DNA of 64,000 nucleotides from Codonopsis lanceolata (taxonomy: Eukaryota > Streptophyta > Magnoliopsida > Asterales > Campanulaceae): NCBI GenBank assembly GCA_013146195.2, contig CM028378.1, positions 76,289,254 to 76,353,253 of the forward strand. The letters run 5' to 3'. Shown one piece after another: positions 32,807 through 45,290 of the stretch (position 1 is its first letter; each line of letters opens with the position of its first letter). Under the pieces are notes generated by a model that saw nothing but the letters and a program-made list of their open reading frames with translations, was not told where the DNA came from and did no database searches. The position numbers and the translations under genes are program-made.

Positions 32807-34489
32807 AAGTATACTTTTGGTAAAAAAAATGCCAAAAATACCCTTAATGAACAAAAAACGTGCTCACAAAGCTTCCGTTCAAATATTGCGATGTACAAAA
32901 ACACGCATCACATTGCACAAATTTAATCATAAACACATAATGAATTTGGCACCGAAAGGAGTGGTTGGAAAAATTGTTTAAGGAAAGGAACCTCGCTATA
33001 AGTAAATCACAAAACCTTTGAATGCAAAGAAAGAATAGTAAGACTACTTGACAACCGAGAGAAGGAGAAACCGAGGCTACTTACGAACTTGGTTGCACGT
33101 TGGAACAATTCTATGACTCTTTTAAACCTATAGGCGGTTGGTCCGGAGAAAGTTATGTCAAAGAACCAAAAATCGTGCCACATAAAGCAATTTCATTTGC
33201 CTACCCTCCAGTGGAACCTTGGTTCTTACTTCCCGCATTTTTTTTTTCATACTTGTGAGCTCTTGTCCTGAGCTTTAGTTTGGTGGTATTGAAGATATTA
33301 TTTCTATTTTATGAAAAGGTACCCAAAACGGTTTTGGCTTCGAATTTTCCACCAGAAATTCACCAAGTAAGTAAGCTTTGAAAACAAATCAAATCCGCAA
33401 GGATATTTCTTAACTCTGATGCTTGCACCGCAAACTCTAATGCTTGCATTGAAAATTTTGGAGCTCGCATCGAAAATTTTGGTGCTCACATCGAAAATTC
33501 TGATTGAACTGTGTTTCAAAGAACACACTGGAGTTGAAATTTACCCGAGGCTAAGGATCTTGGCTGAATTTGGAAGTGGAGACTACAAAGAAAGCTGGAG
33601 CAAGCTGAAGATGATGGCATCAAATTGAAGCAAGGGTAGGAACGGAGACGCGTCAGGCTGCTTTAGGTCGGATCTTTGTTGGAGAAGAGAAAGAGTGAGG
33701 AGATGAAAGAGATTGCAGATGGTGAAGGATGAAGGCACTGAAACATGGGCAGCAGTGATTGAAGTTTGTAAGACCCTGAGTGTTTACGTACTTTGTTGTT
33801 GCTCGCGACCTTTGAGAGGTCCTAGGTCTTCGTGAACTTTCTTGGATGCATTTACATTCATAATAATCAAGTTTATAAAGTTTCCATGTGGTCAAGACAT
33901 TCAAAATATAGTCGTCGTTATAAGTTTGATTTTCGCGATGCGCGTATCGTATGAGTATCGCCTTTCGTATTTTCGTTGCACTTAATTTTAAATTAACTCT
34001 AGTTATGTGTTCGAGACCCTTCATTAGGATTTTAACATACTTTAAAATATGTATGTATACTCGTTCGATCGTTGTTACGATTGTTAGTTTGTTCCGCGTA
34101 ATTTCGTCTGTCATACAGTAGCTGGGTTACGGACCGATTTCGGTACGTGGCGAAATGTTTTGTTCAAGATATCACCCAATATCGTTTTAGTTTTATTTGA
34201 GACTTTTAAGGATTTTAGTTTAAGTCCTTAGGGTCAGCCTGGCGAAGAAATTACGTCGTTTCGTCAAACAAAGTTCAAATGGGAAGCCTAGGGAAAAACT
34301 TGCGACGCGGCTACTGTAGCAATACGGGCAACCTCTTCTTTTCTAATTTTTGGAGAGAAATCTCCATCCTATCCCTCATTAAGCCCGCCCTTATAGCCTT
34401 GGAGACTCTCATTGAAAGTATTTCAGCCCCAAAACACCTCGTCCCTTCATTTTATCATCTTCATTCTTCATCATCTTTATCAGTCAACA

Positions 34490-34530
<41 letters not shown>

Positions 34531-34577
34531 AAGAGAGACTATGTGTGTTCTTGGTTTTTTAGTAGGTGTGGGTGATC
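32807..34577. repeat. Second copy of the 1-1757 segment
   Basis: Same orientation and near-identical sequence to 1-1757, with small indels such as GTAAGTAAGC for GTAAGC and a longer GA/CAGA microsatellite at 34488-34528. Unlike the left copy it continues past the homology end (GGTGTGGGTGATCG) into 34578-36292. The left terminal motif of the GCATCG family (ATACCCTTAATGAAC, near 32838) lies at its start. Confidence 0.9.
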
Positions 34578-36292
34578 GCCGGAGTCCGACCACTTGATCG
34601 GTATTTCGACTCCGCCATCGCGAAGCCCTTAACGAGTAGAGCACTTCCCACCGATTTAGTCTTCAATCTAAATAGGTTTGTGGGTTGTAAATAGTACGTT
34701 ACTAAACACCTACTCTCTTTTTCTAGCTTGAAGTGATGTTAATCTTGCCTAAACCATGCTAAGTAAGAGTTTTATCAAGTCTATAACATGTTTTGATGCC
34801 TCTAGAAAATCTAGAAATTTTTCCATGTATCTTGACTTGATGATTTTGGTCTTGTGCTTAGTTTGAAATATGTTCATGCTTTGATTTGGAAGTATTGTTG
34901 TTCATGATCTTGTTGGAAAACAAAGTGTACAAATTCAACCTCTATTTTGAGCCAATTTCGTTAATTTACTAGGACAAATATACTAAAGGGGATTGTCTTA
35001 ATATTTGATATGTTGTACTTGTATATGTCAAGAAATGCTCTATAAATTATCATCAAATTTCGAGTTTGTGAAGTATTTTAAATAAATCACGAACGATTGT
35101 TGCGACAGTGAGACTGATAACATGGGAACTGGTTAGAAGTCCAAATGAAGTTTTTTTAAAATGGTAAACTCTAGCTAAAATAGTCTAGTTTCTGCCTTTC
35201 TGGGGATGTAAAATTTATGACATTTGGAGCAATAAGGAGTATTCAGTGAATTTTGTATGATAGACATGTAGGATAAGTCATAACAGAAAATCAGATTTTA
35301 ACATGAACTTGAGGTGACCATATTTTGAAGAATACAAGTTTGAAGGAGTGATTTAAAGTGCTAAATTATATTTTCAAGAGTCTAGTTTCTGAATATGTAA
35401 GATTCATGAAATTTAGAGTAGCGATGAATTATTGGTCGAATTTACAAAATGGATGCACATAATGAGTTATTACAAAGAATCTGGAAAATAACTTGTCTTT
35501 GGAATAATCATAAATTGATGATTATAGATCTAAATTGAATGATTCAAAATGGTAAATAATACCTTAAAATGTTTAGTTTTTAAATATGTGTGGATCACGA
35601 TATTTAAACTTGTTAAAATGGTTTATGAATAATACATGAACTATAATGGATTTGGGAATATATGATGAATTATCATTCTAGAATGAGTTTTAGTGAATAT
35701 AACTAAGTTATTAAATGATTCTAGACCATCAATATAGTCTTGGAGAATATGTGAGTTGCTAATTGCTAATTACCGGTTTGGCTTAGATTCATAATGGAAA
35801 TGGATTTTTATGCCTATGTAATTTTGTATTTGTTAAGTTAAGAACTTAACTTGAATACATCTATGCCTATTTCATATTATGACTTATAAAAGCATGATTG
35901 TGATATTCGTTAAGGATTGAATCCTCTATATTTGTTTGATAATATGACTTATAAAACATATTATGTATCTTTACTTGAAGCATGATTTACTCTTGAATGC
36001 CTTAAGGTTTCAATGATCTTTGAATAGTCAACTTGTGCTCAACTTGGATTTCACTAATAAGTGGAATTGTGAAATGCACAGAACCATGATTTTCTTCCTT
36101 CTAACTTTTCTTCTATGCAATCCATAGAATGTGTGTTGCAAAGGTCTCGGTTTTCCACGATGATCTTTTTGAGATCTCTCTCTTGTTGTAAAAAGGCAAA
36201 AGAGGTTTCATTTATAGACATAAATCTTAGATCCGTTGAGATAATCTTCAAATAATCTTTAGCCATTGTAGTGAACGTTTGATAAGAGTAGA
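33767..36292 (+). mobile_element. LTR-like fragment interrupted by a Tekay-type LTR
   Basis: It starts TGTAAGACCCTGAG like 952 and the complement of the solo LTR at 20989-21880. From 34580 on it has AT-rich, noncoding LTR-like sequence with words such as GAATTTACAAAATGG and AAGAACTTAACTTG. A clear LTR start (TGTGAGAACCC) appears at 36293. I read this as an older LTR fragment into which the Gypsy element at 36293 inserted, but its 3' part is not found. A minus-strand 83-codon frame at 36054-36305 is unrecognised. Confidence 0.5.
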
Positions 36293-39200
36293 TGTGAGAA
36301 CCCAAACCCCTTTACATGAATAACATCATTATAACATGTTTATTGTGTGTCTTGACATGTTAGAGACTTCATTTCATTCATATCATGTTTGCATTGAGTT
36401 GGTTAAGATCATAATAGAGTGATTGTCTTCCATGCGTTGCATGCTTTGTTGTTGATGTTTCGAGTGTTCATCTTAGCATGTTAGCACCTAAATAAGTCTC
36501 ATTGGAGTATTAGTACCTAGCATATAAGATTTATAATGTTCAACTTGATCATAGTATGCTTGGTTGGAAGTTTAGAAGCTTGGTTGCATCGTTTGAGCTT
36601 TAAGGTTTTTCATCGTTGCTCGTATTGCTTGCGTTTCGTCTTGCGAGGTGTTCGTTTGAGTTATACGCCTTGTATGCAAGCCATAATCATGTTTAAACAA
36701 TCCTTATGCATGTTCAAGTTATCCTAGTTTAAGTTGGGTTTGAATCGTGTTTGATTCGTTGGCCAATTGTCGAGTGATCCCAGCCATGTTTTAGCTTGTT
36801 TCGGAGGTTGTTCGGGTGTGTTTCTGACTTGTTTTGAGTTGGGTTACACCTTAGGATGCTTTCCCATGAGTTTGGAATCATTTAGGACTAGTTTACATCA
36901 AGATTTAGACCTGAACCTCGCGGCCGCATGGCTTTCTGATCAGTGGCTCACGTTGAGATGCTGAGAGCAAGCAAAAATGTGTAGACTTGGTGCAACATGA
37001 CCATGCGCTCGCATGGTCCAAAAACAATGCGATCGCATCATGCTAGAAATTCACTTACGGGGTTTTTTGATTGTTTTGGTTGATGATCCTCATACCCTTG
37101 CCCCTTGGACGTCTTAGGTGACTCAAGCCACCTTTGTTGACCCTAGTCCAACCTCTCTAAACCCTTGGATGAGTCCTTATCAAGGGCTTGCATCCCTTGG
37201 CCAATAGGAAGCCATATAACCTCCATCACTTGGATTATGGTTTTATTGGAAAGTATATAAACCATTTTCCAGCCTTTGCAGCCATTTGTGATCACCAAGC
37301 TCCACATTTGCTGAGAGTAAGTCTCCATTTTCGTCCTTGGGAAGAAGCCTATCTTGTGAGACCATTTGCTGGAGTTCCGGTGACCCGATCGGCGATCCGA
37401 GACCGCCGAATCGAAGGCCTTGCCCTCCTCTACAACAATCCTTGGTTTAATCTTCCTTCCATCCATTATTCATAGGCTTAAGGTGAGTTCTCAATTCCCA
37501 AAAATTTCATGTTCAATATTATGACATGTCCCCTTCATTATAGTTGTTCTAATGATGCTTAGGAACACTTTTAATGAAGTAGAATCCTCCAATTCAACCT
37601 ATGAAAAGTGTGTAGGATTTTATGATTTCTATATGAAGTTATGATTTTGACTTTGTGTAAAGCATGAATGTTGTTCTAAATATGCCTAGGATCAACTCTT
37701 GTGAAAGAATAAGTTTCAATTGTAGGTTTAGCAAAATCGACAATTCTAGGGTTTGAAACTCGGGAATGGGTTTATGGCTAGTTTAAGGTCATGAACGACT
37801 TAGTTATTAAGTTCTAAATGAACGGTGAACATAGAAAAGAGAAATGTGATGCATATAGTATCTATGCTCTATTTGGTTGCATTTTAGCAATGACTCATCG
37901 GAGTTGAGATTAGGGAGTTATTGAACAATACCGACTCCACATTCAATCCCTACGACGATTGTAGTTCGTTAGACTAATGTATTAGCTTACGTGACTTTGG
38001 GATGAATTGAAGGGCATGTTTGATATGTGTGCTTATAAGACTCAATCGAGTTCTTATGCGGTTTATATGATTGTGTGAAATAAATGCATAATTGAGAGCA
38101 TGTTGTAGAATGATATATCTATTTGACATGTTGAATTCGCTCTTGTCGAATTCCTATTTGATTCCTTAATGAGTAAACACCTACTTGTTGAATAAGTTCG
38201 CTCTTGTCGAACTTGTTCCTTATTTGAGTTTATATGACGAGTAAACATCTACTTGGCATTGCATTAGTCCAGCTGGCATATTTGGTTGAGTCGATGGTGT
38301 GACAATGCATCGCCGTCACGAGTTATGGGACTCGTGATAGTGATGGGTTGTTATACCGGGTTTTTATCACACACCCCTCCACTGTTGGCCATAGTGGGGA
38401 AGTAGCCCCTTTTCTGTAACCAACAGAGCACATTGGCAAGTCTAATTACCAAGTAGAGAGCTTGGTACCCGAGTAGAGAGCTCGGTACTTTGATACATCC
38501 ATCACGAGTATCTCTGGCACGATAATGTTAATGTTGTGTATTGCAAAAGCTACTTAGCGGCACCGGTTCCATAACTTATCCTCTTAATATGTGATTTACT
38601 TTATAGCACCTATGTGAAACAATGTGCTACCATGGATATGTGATTTAAGTGTTTATATAAATGAATGCTTTGATTGACTTGATATTAAAGATGATATCTT
38701 GCTATGTATGTTGCATGATGCCATGACATGCATAATTGTTAACTCACAAAGTCTTTATGACTTACCCCTTCCCTTTTACTGCTTTAGATCCGAGCCGTCC
38801 AGGTACCTCTCGTTGAGGCGTTGCAGGGTTCGTGCTTGTCCGAGATTACTCGCGGCGAGGTTGTTGTTATATAGATGTCCTTCTTTTGATCTCTTTTGTA
38901 AGGACGTTGGGATTAGCAAGTCATTTAGACTTCGCTTTGGGAACTTGGTTTTATTGTATTTATGTCTATACTTGTAGTAACATGTATCCTATTTTGAGTG
39001 CCGGCGCATGTACACTGAGCCTTATATAGATGTAGTTGGTTCACATGTTTTAAGTCTTCCGCTGGGCATCACTTTAGCTCTTATTTACTTATGTTGTTTC
39101 TCCAGCATGTTGTAGCCGTCGAGGTATATTAGCATGAACTACTTAGTGTTGGGTTCCAGTTGTAAAGTCGCCGATGAATTGGTATATTTGTCTTTAATTG

Positions 39201-39374
39201 CTATATCAGGTTTAAAAAGTTTTAAATTATTCCGACCTTTTGGTGTCGAGTCGTGCTTCATCTACAATGTTGCGTCACGTCATTTTCTATAATTGAGTCC
39301 TTGCATGAATTGTTGTCCTATTTGGACGGCTTGACTCGCGATTCCTCCTCGGGATCCGGGTCTGGTCGTCGTAG
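36293..39374 (+). repeat. 5' LTR of a Tekay/Del-like Gypsy element
   Basis: The LTR begins TGTGAGAACCC, characteristic of plant Tekay/Del chromovirus LTRs, and ends just before the primer-binding site at 39376. Its length of about 3.08 kb fits that lineage. A TATATAAA box lies at 37254-37261 and could drive transcription. The expected terminal CA is mutated (the end reads GGTCGTCGTAGT). Reading frames inside it are incidental. Confidence 0.72.
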
Positions 39375-39375
39375 T

Positions 39376-39386
39376 TGGTATCAGAG
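39376..39386 (+). other. Primer-binding site, initiator tRNA-Met
   Basis: TGGTATCAGAG is complementary to the 3' end of plant initiator methionine tRNA and directly follows the LTR end, where minus-strand DNA synthesis would start. Confidence 0.85.
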
Positions 39387-39484
39387 ATTTATAGGTTAGC
39401 TATCGGCCAGGATAGGTTCCATGGCCTAGGTGGGTTGGTTCTTTGTGTGATTTCTAACGTCGAGTGATTTCTTATAGGTTCACG

Positions 39485-40917
39485 ATGGTGGAGACTAGAC
39501 ACGGTACGAATACCGGAGGTACTAGTCCTAGCCAAAGAGGCGGTGTTGGTCGAGGTGATAGAGAGAATAGACAGGGTGACAGACCTCCACAGCAGGAGCA
39601 GGTTGACCCTAATGCGTAGATGGCGGACATGTATCGCCGTATGCTTGCTTTTATGGCTGAGATGGCCCAGGGAGGTCAGCCAGGGGGTGTACCACTTGCA
39701 CCACCACCACCACCACCAGAACCAGAGGCGAGGCAGCCGCCGCCTCGTAATGATGTGCCTGTTGATCCTAGAGTGAGGAACAACGCTACTTTGGAGAGAT
39801 TCTTGAAGATGAAACCTCCATCTTTCGAGGGTGAGTCTGATGCTAGTATTGCTGAGTTGTGGCTGGAGGACTTAGAGAAGATCTTTGCAGCTCTGGGATC
39901 GAGGAAGAGAAGGTTGTATTGGCGGTATATAAGCTGAGGGGAGCCGCCAACCATTGGTGGAAAGTCTTGCTTGCTAGCTGGAATCTGAATCGGGTTCCTA
40001 GAGTGTGGCCTAACTTTCGAGAGGGAGTTCAGGGCTTCTTATGTACCGATGGTAGTGAGGCAGAGGAGAGAGAAAGAGTTCCAGGATTTGGAGCAGGGTT
40101 CTATGTATGTGGCTCAGTATTCGTCTAAGTTCACTAAGTTATCGCGGTATTGTGCACATCTTGTACCAGATGAGTCCCAGAGGGTTCTTAAGTTCGTTAA
40201 GGGTTTGAAGACCGAGTTTAGGAGGCAGCTTTTGTCTCTTCAGTTGGCAGATTATCGGGGCGCGGTAGATCGTGCCTATGAGATAGAGAGAGATATTGAG
40301 GAGCACATGCAGAAGCCTTATGTGCAGTCTTCACAACAGTATCAGTCATCACAGGGGCCTCGCAGAATTTTGGGAGAGGCCAGAATTCGGGGAATCGGTC
40401 TGACCGTCGCAACGGTGGCCAGGGTAGACAACAGTCTGGTGGATAGTCTAGACAACCGTTTGAGAGTCGGGATAGTCGTGCTCCATCTTCTCAGGGGCAA
40501 CAGGGACAGAGGAACAGTTCTATGGTATGTTCTTATTGTCAGCGCACGGGGCACGCAATTGAGTAGTGTTGGACTAAGACTGCTAAGTGTCACGGGTGTG
40601 GTGAGACGGGTCATATGAGGAGAGATTGTCCTAAGGCTGGTGTTAGTCAGTCGGTGGGTTCTGTTTCACAGTCTGGGAACAAGAGGGATAGTGATGGGCG
40701 TCCAAAGGCGCATGCACGTGTATTTACACTTGATTAGCGTGGTGTCCCAGAGTCTACTTCTGTGATTGGAGGTACTCTCTCAGTTTTCGGTCATAGAGCT
40801 CGAGTTCTTATAGATCCGGGGTCTACTCATTCATATGTCGCATCACATTTTATAGATCATTTATGTGTATTGCCTGCTCAGTTGCCTTATGTTCTTGAGG
40901 TGTCTACACCGTTGGAT
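39485..40917 (+). pseudogene. Gypsy gag-protease, decayed
   Basis: ATG at 39485 begins MVETRHGTNTGGTSPSQRGG. A stop follows at about 39617, then MADMYRRMLAFMAEM, a proline run, and gag core FLKMKPPSFEGESDASIAEL (39794 on). After a frameshift near 39895 it reads VYKLRGAANHWWK, then in another frame REKEFQDLEQGSMYVAQYSS with FVKGLKTEFRRQL. Two CCHC knuckles follow at 40529-40633 (CSYCQRTGHAIE*C and CHGCGETGHMRRDC, one interrupted by a stop). The aspartic protease (RARVLIDPGSTHSYVASHF, with DPG for the usual DSG/DTG) ends abruptly. At least three frame changes and two stops make it non-functional. Confidence 0.88.
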
Positions 40918-41034
40918 TTAAAATCTCACCCTTTATTACCAATAGAAGAGTTGTATCTCACATTGTTTTGATAGTAATGTTGGATGAATTTTTTTATATA
41001 TAAGACTTCTACTATTAACAATAGAAGAGATTAA
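40918..41034. other. Short junction sequence between Gypsy and Copia elements
   Basis: AT-rich sequence of unknown origin containing two near-copies of ATTA(A/C)CAATAGAAGAG (about 40940 and 41014). It continues beyond the Copia element at 53105. Confidence 0.6.
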
Positions 41035-41039
41035 TACCC

Positions 41040-42107
41040 TGTAAGTCCAGTTGGCAACTTGACAAGGCTAAGGGGGATGAATAGCCTTTTAAAAACTTTG
41101 AGGGTTGACTTGTAAAACTTCTGAAAGTTGGCAGCGGAAATTGAATTTTTGTCAGACAACTGGAGATGGTCAGCTAACCGATGTTTTTATAGAAACTCAA
41201 GCTGATAAATATTGGTCAGCTGGCTGACACAATTGTTTTAAGAATTTCTTTTGGAAATAGATCACTAGATATAAAGAATGAACTGAAAAACAATTTATCA
41301 AAACAGATAATTAAACATATTATGAAAGTGACTGACTGACACTTAAGTAGATTAAAACTTTCTTAAGTGTTGAGTCAGTTTGTAAGGCGGATAAAAATAA
41401 CTGACAAGAGTATTGAAGTGGTTCACAGTATAACTGCTACGTCCATTACCAAGTTGGTCAAACTTGGATTTTGAAGTGCACTAATTTTATTAAAAATCTA
41501 TTTGATCTCTAATGGACCAGTGTACAACAAAAGACCAGTGTTTAGGGAAAATGATTGAATAACAATCAAACTCGTGAGACAAACTAACTAATTTCTAAAG
41601 AGTATGAAATGGATCACTTAGTGTTTGCCTAAACAATAACTAGAAGGAAATATTTCAAGAAGATTATCTAGCTAAAGTTTTCAAGAAGACTAAGGCACAG
41701 AGAGAGTTTATTTTGAGAGTATATAGCTTTAGACTTCTATATCTTGTTCAAATGATTCCTGTGGGTATTAATAGATGTTCTTGAGGAGTAACCCGTTAGG
41801 AACACATTTGAATTTGAAAATGTGTTTGGCAGAGTATACTTATCTTCACAAGATCACAGAGATCCTAATGGAAAGGTTATCTTATAGAATATCTACCAAA
41901 AACACAAAATGAGAAAGTGTCAATACAAGTAAATGTTCAAGTAAATGAAGTAAACAAACTGACACTAAAATATTATGGTCAGCTAAAACAAGTAACTGAA
42001 AAATAATTTTAAATCACAGGCTGACCAAAAAGAAATAACTAAAAGTTTTTGGCTGACAACAAGTGGAATGATTTTAAGCAAATTTTATAATAATGCAACA
42101 TTTAACA
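41040..42107 (-). repeat. 3' LTR of the Copia element
   Basis: On the minus strand it starts TGTTAAATGTTGCATT and ends GACTTACA (TG...CA), 1,068 bp. It aligns over its length with 52041-53099. It contains several GTCAGCTGAC-like words. Confidence 0.95.
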
Positions 42108-42120
42108 ATCTCCTCCTATT
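42108..42120 (-). other. Polypurine tract
   Basis: AATAGGAGGAGAT on the minus strand immediately precedes the 3' LTR, the position where plus-strand DNA synthesis is primed. Confidence 0.85.
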
Positions 42121-42315
42121 TGCTTAAAACCATTTACTTGAAAGCAGAAAGTCAAAAATACTTAAGTTCCTGCAAGAAAGATGTTAGTAAGCCAAGCAAG
42201 TAACATATAAAGTAAGTAGCTGAACATTTAAAATCAGGTAGAGGATAATTGTCTACTACAATAAAAACATATGTTCTAAAAGTTCAAAGTTTTGAGAGAG
42301 AGAGAGAGTGGTTCA

Positions 42316-45290
42316 GTCAGCTGCTGATGTGGATCCTTCAGTAGGCTTTTCAACTTGAGCTGCAACTGATGGACCAACTCCAGCTTCAGGTGCTTTGTCA
42401 ACAACAGCTTCATTCTCAAAGCATCGCCTACCTGTTCTTTCCTCAAGATTTTGTTCACTTCAAGATCGATATCCTTCAAAGCATCGAACCCCTTTCTTTC
42501 TCGCCACCGACCGAGATGGCATCAGTTTCAATTGTTGCCTAAGAATTATGTTCTCAGCCAAATAAGTATCAGCTCTTGCTTTCTGCTTCCTCTCCTCCTG
42601 AATGATTTGAAGCAATGTAGTTTCAGCATTAAAAGCCCTATTGGCCCATTCTTGTTGATAAAGAAGTATAGTTCTCTAGTCATCCATGTGAGCCTCTCTA
42701 GGGGCACAAGTAGCAATGGCAGCCTGGACTTCTGTAGTGATGATCTGGGTAAGGTTAGGAAGAAGGGAGGCAACTTGTTGTTGGAGGGTAGCAAGCTGAT
42801 TGGTGTGATGAGTGAAAACAGATTTCATCTGGAGATGATGAACATAGAGAAGGTCCAGCTTGGCTGAAGTAGAGAGAGTTCCTGGAGGAGTAGGTTCTGG
42901 AGCAGGAGAGTGAGAAGTTCCAGGAGCACTGGAGAAAAGCTGAAAAGAATGGATGTCAACATCCTCAGGGTCTGGAGGGAAGAAAGTATCCATAGGGTAG
43001 GCTGGAACTTAGGATTGGGGCTCTGGTTCAGGAGTAGGCATGGTATCAAGAAAGACAATTTTCTTTCATGTGGGGTGTTGTAGAGCCTTAGAGATAATTT
43101 TCCTTTGTTTCCTAGCTATTCTGCAGGCCAGTTGAGAAGGGCTAAGGAGGGACTCATCCTCAGAAGTGGACTTGGAGGAGTCAGAAGAGGAGCCTACATG
43201 AGGATTTTTCTACTTATTCCCCAGTAGATTGATGAGCAGATTCATCAGTTGAAGAATCATCAACTGGTTCAGGTTTATGGACATGAAGAGGACTGACTGA
43301 CAATGGGAGTGAGGAGTGAAGACACAAATCAGGCATAATGATTAAAGGTGAAGCCTGGTTTGGGTGAGATGGTTTGTCAGTATCAAGCAGTGTAGGGGAA
43401 GGAGTCACAGTGTCAGCTGAAGACAACATAACAGCAGCTGAAGGATCAGCGTGGAGTGATAGGTATAGCTGACACAACTGGAATTGGTGAAGGAACAATG
43501 TCAGCCAAAGAGGCAATTGGAACAGGAGGTGTGGCCGACGCCGTTACGTTACAGAGTGGGTCGGCTAAGCTGAAACTGGTGTGACTGACATTGGTGTGAC
43601 TGCAAGAAGAGGAGCAGTGACTGGGAGGACTGATGGTGAGGCAGCAACTGTAGGAGTAAAGGAAGGCAGAGAGATAGGTTGCAGAGTACATGTGAATGCA
43701 GGTGCAGGTTCAACTGAGGCAGTTACATGTAAGATTGTTGATGAGACAACAAAGGGGACAGAAGAGGGAATCACATGAGGAATTGTGGGAATGGATTCAG
43801 AGATCAAAGGGGCAAGATTACTTGAGAAGGCATCAGGAAAGGCAGTGCTCAAAGAAGCTCCTCCTGGCATGGAGGCCATCTGTCTGTGTAACTCTATATA
43901 GGCTTGGTTTGTAGCATTGACTGCATCTTGCACATACTTGTTGGCAGCCCTTTGAATTCTAGCTAGTTTAGCTGGATCAACAAAAGGTTGTTCCCAATCT
44001 TGATTTAGTTCATCATCTTCTGGCACAGCAAGTCTACCTACTAGATATGGATCATTTTGAGGAAGGAGTAGCAGTTCATGCACTTTGCTATAAATAGTCC
44101 AGGCTAGAAATACCAGTTCATCTTGGACAAATCTATCATTGGATAGATAGAATCTATTCCAAAGCAAGGGAAAGAGGGTCAAAATATTTCCCATAATTGG
44201 CCACAAGGTCTTCTTGGCTCAGGTTGGGAGTGATTGGATAAAGTACATAAGGTCTCCTTTTGAGGTTATGGTCAATGTACTTAATGGGGTTAACAGGTGG
44301 TTTCTCAGTTTTCTTCTCCTCATGAAAAGAGAGAAGAAACTGTACAAAGTAGGGAAGATGATCAATTGGGAATACCCAATTGGGGGGAATGGGAACAGGA
44401 TTGGCCTGATAGTAGGAATGTCTGGGATGGAAAGTTGGATTTCTGATAGGGGGAAAATTTTGATTGGGGCAGTGTTAGGAGACCTAGGATCGGAGGGAGG
44501 GAAGAGACCGGTAAAAGGAACAAAATTCGGATTAAGCTCGTGAGGAAGAGGAAAATCGGCCGAGCATCATCGATGATGAATAAGAAGGCACAACGAACCG
44601 ACCAACGGGTAAGAATCACCAAATTCTGCCGACTAGATGATACCGTTCCTTGTTCTTCAGGAAGAGATTTCATGTTGCTTGAAACATTTACTCACTTGAT
44701 GTCAGCTGCTACGTACTTCTTGATTCTAACAGGTTCCAAGTCTCCAATAGTAATGTTGATCAAAGAAACTAGTTGATAATCCCTTAGATTTCCTATAGCC
44801 ATATTTTCTTTATACTTGGCTATATTTGTCTTTACACATTCGCTCATAGTTCTCCACAATGGCTTCCGTAATCTTGTCATGTCCAGATTTGATGATCACT
44901 TGTTCTCGGCCCTTGTGTCTATCAAATGCAAGCTCTATAGGAACTTCTCCTCGCATAGTAATCCATCCTGCTTGTTGGGTTTCGTCTGGAATGGTGTAGG
45001 TGGTTGAACCATCATCGTAAAGATCTGGAAAGGCAGCTGTGATAGATTCAGAGTCAAAAACTATGGGGACTCCTCTGATGGTGCAGAGAGAGAGAGAAGG
45101 GATCAACTGGGTTCTCTTCCATTGACATGAAAAATTCCTCTGTCAACTGACAACTGTAAGAGTGAATGTTGAAGGATAGAAGAGGCATTATCCCAGAAGC
45201 AGTCAACAGATGTATGAGCTCGAGTCCTATAGGTTCCTCGTTGAGAGATATGACATCCAAGAGACATCCGATAGCAGTATTTGATGCCAT
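42316..45290 (-). pseudogene. Third (env-like position) reading region of the Copia element
   Basis: Between RNase H and the 3' LTR, about 3 kb of minus-strand sequence reads as one protein in shifting frames. The N-terminus is MASNTAIGCLLDVISLNEEP, then IRGVPIVFDSESITAAFPDL, VPIELAFDRHKGREQVIIKS, AIGNLRDYQLVSLINITIGD and LSNDRFVQDELVFLAWTIYS. A long Pro/Ser/Thr/Val-rich stretch follows, then a helical Gln/Leu-rich segment (HTNQLATLQQQVASLLPNL) and a C-terminus ending VEKPTEGSTSAAD. SIRE-lineage elements carry an extra ORF here, sometimes called env-like, of unproven function. I see no signal peptide or clear membrane anchor. Several frameshifts break it. Confidence 0.7.

Larger units (their letters stand above)
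36293..40917 (+). mobile_element. Truncated Tekay-like Gypsy retrotransposon
   Basis: A 5' LTR (36293-39374), a primer-binding site and gag-protease (39485-40917) remain. Reverse transcriptase, integrase and the 3' LTR are missing. Homology stops in the protease after the codons for LEVSTPL. Unrelated AT-rich sequence (40918-41034) follows and then the Copia element begins. The truncation therefore predates or is independent of the Copia insertion, which lies 120 bases further on. Confidence 0.8.

Noticed and set aside
37143..37475. Two overlapping ~100-codon frames on opposite strands
   Set aside because: Both lie within the Tekay-like LTR; no protein features, and LTRs are non-coding.
43565..43778. 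Plus-strand frames overlapping the third Copia ORF
   Set aside because: Antisense shadows of the Pro/Ser/Thr-rich minus-strand coding region.
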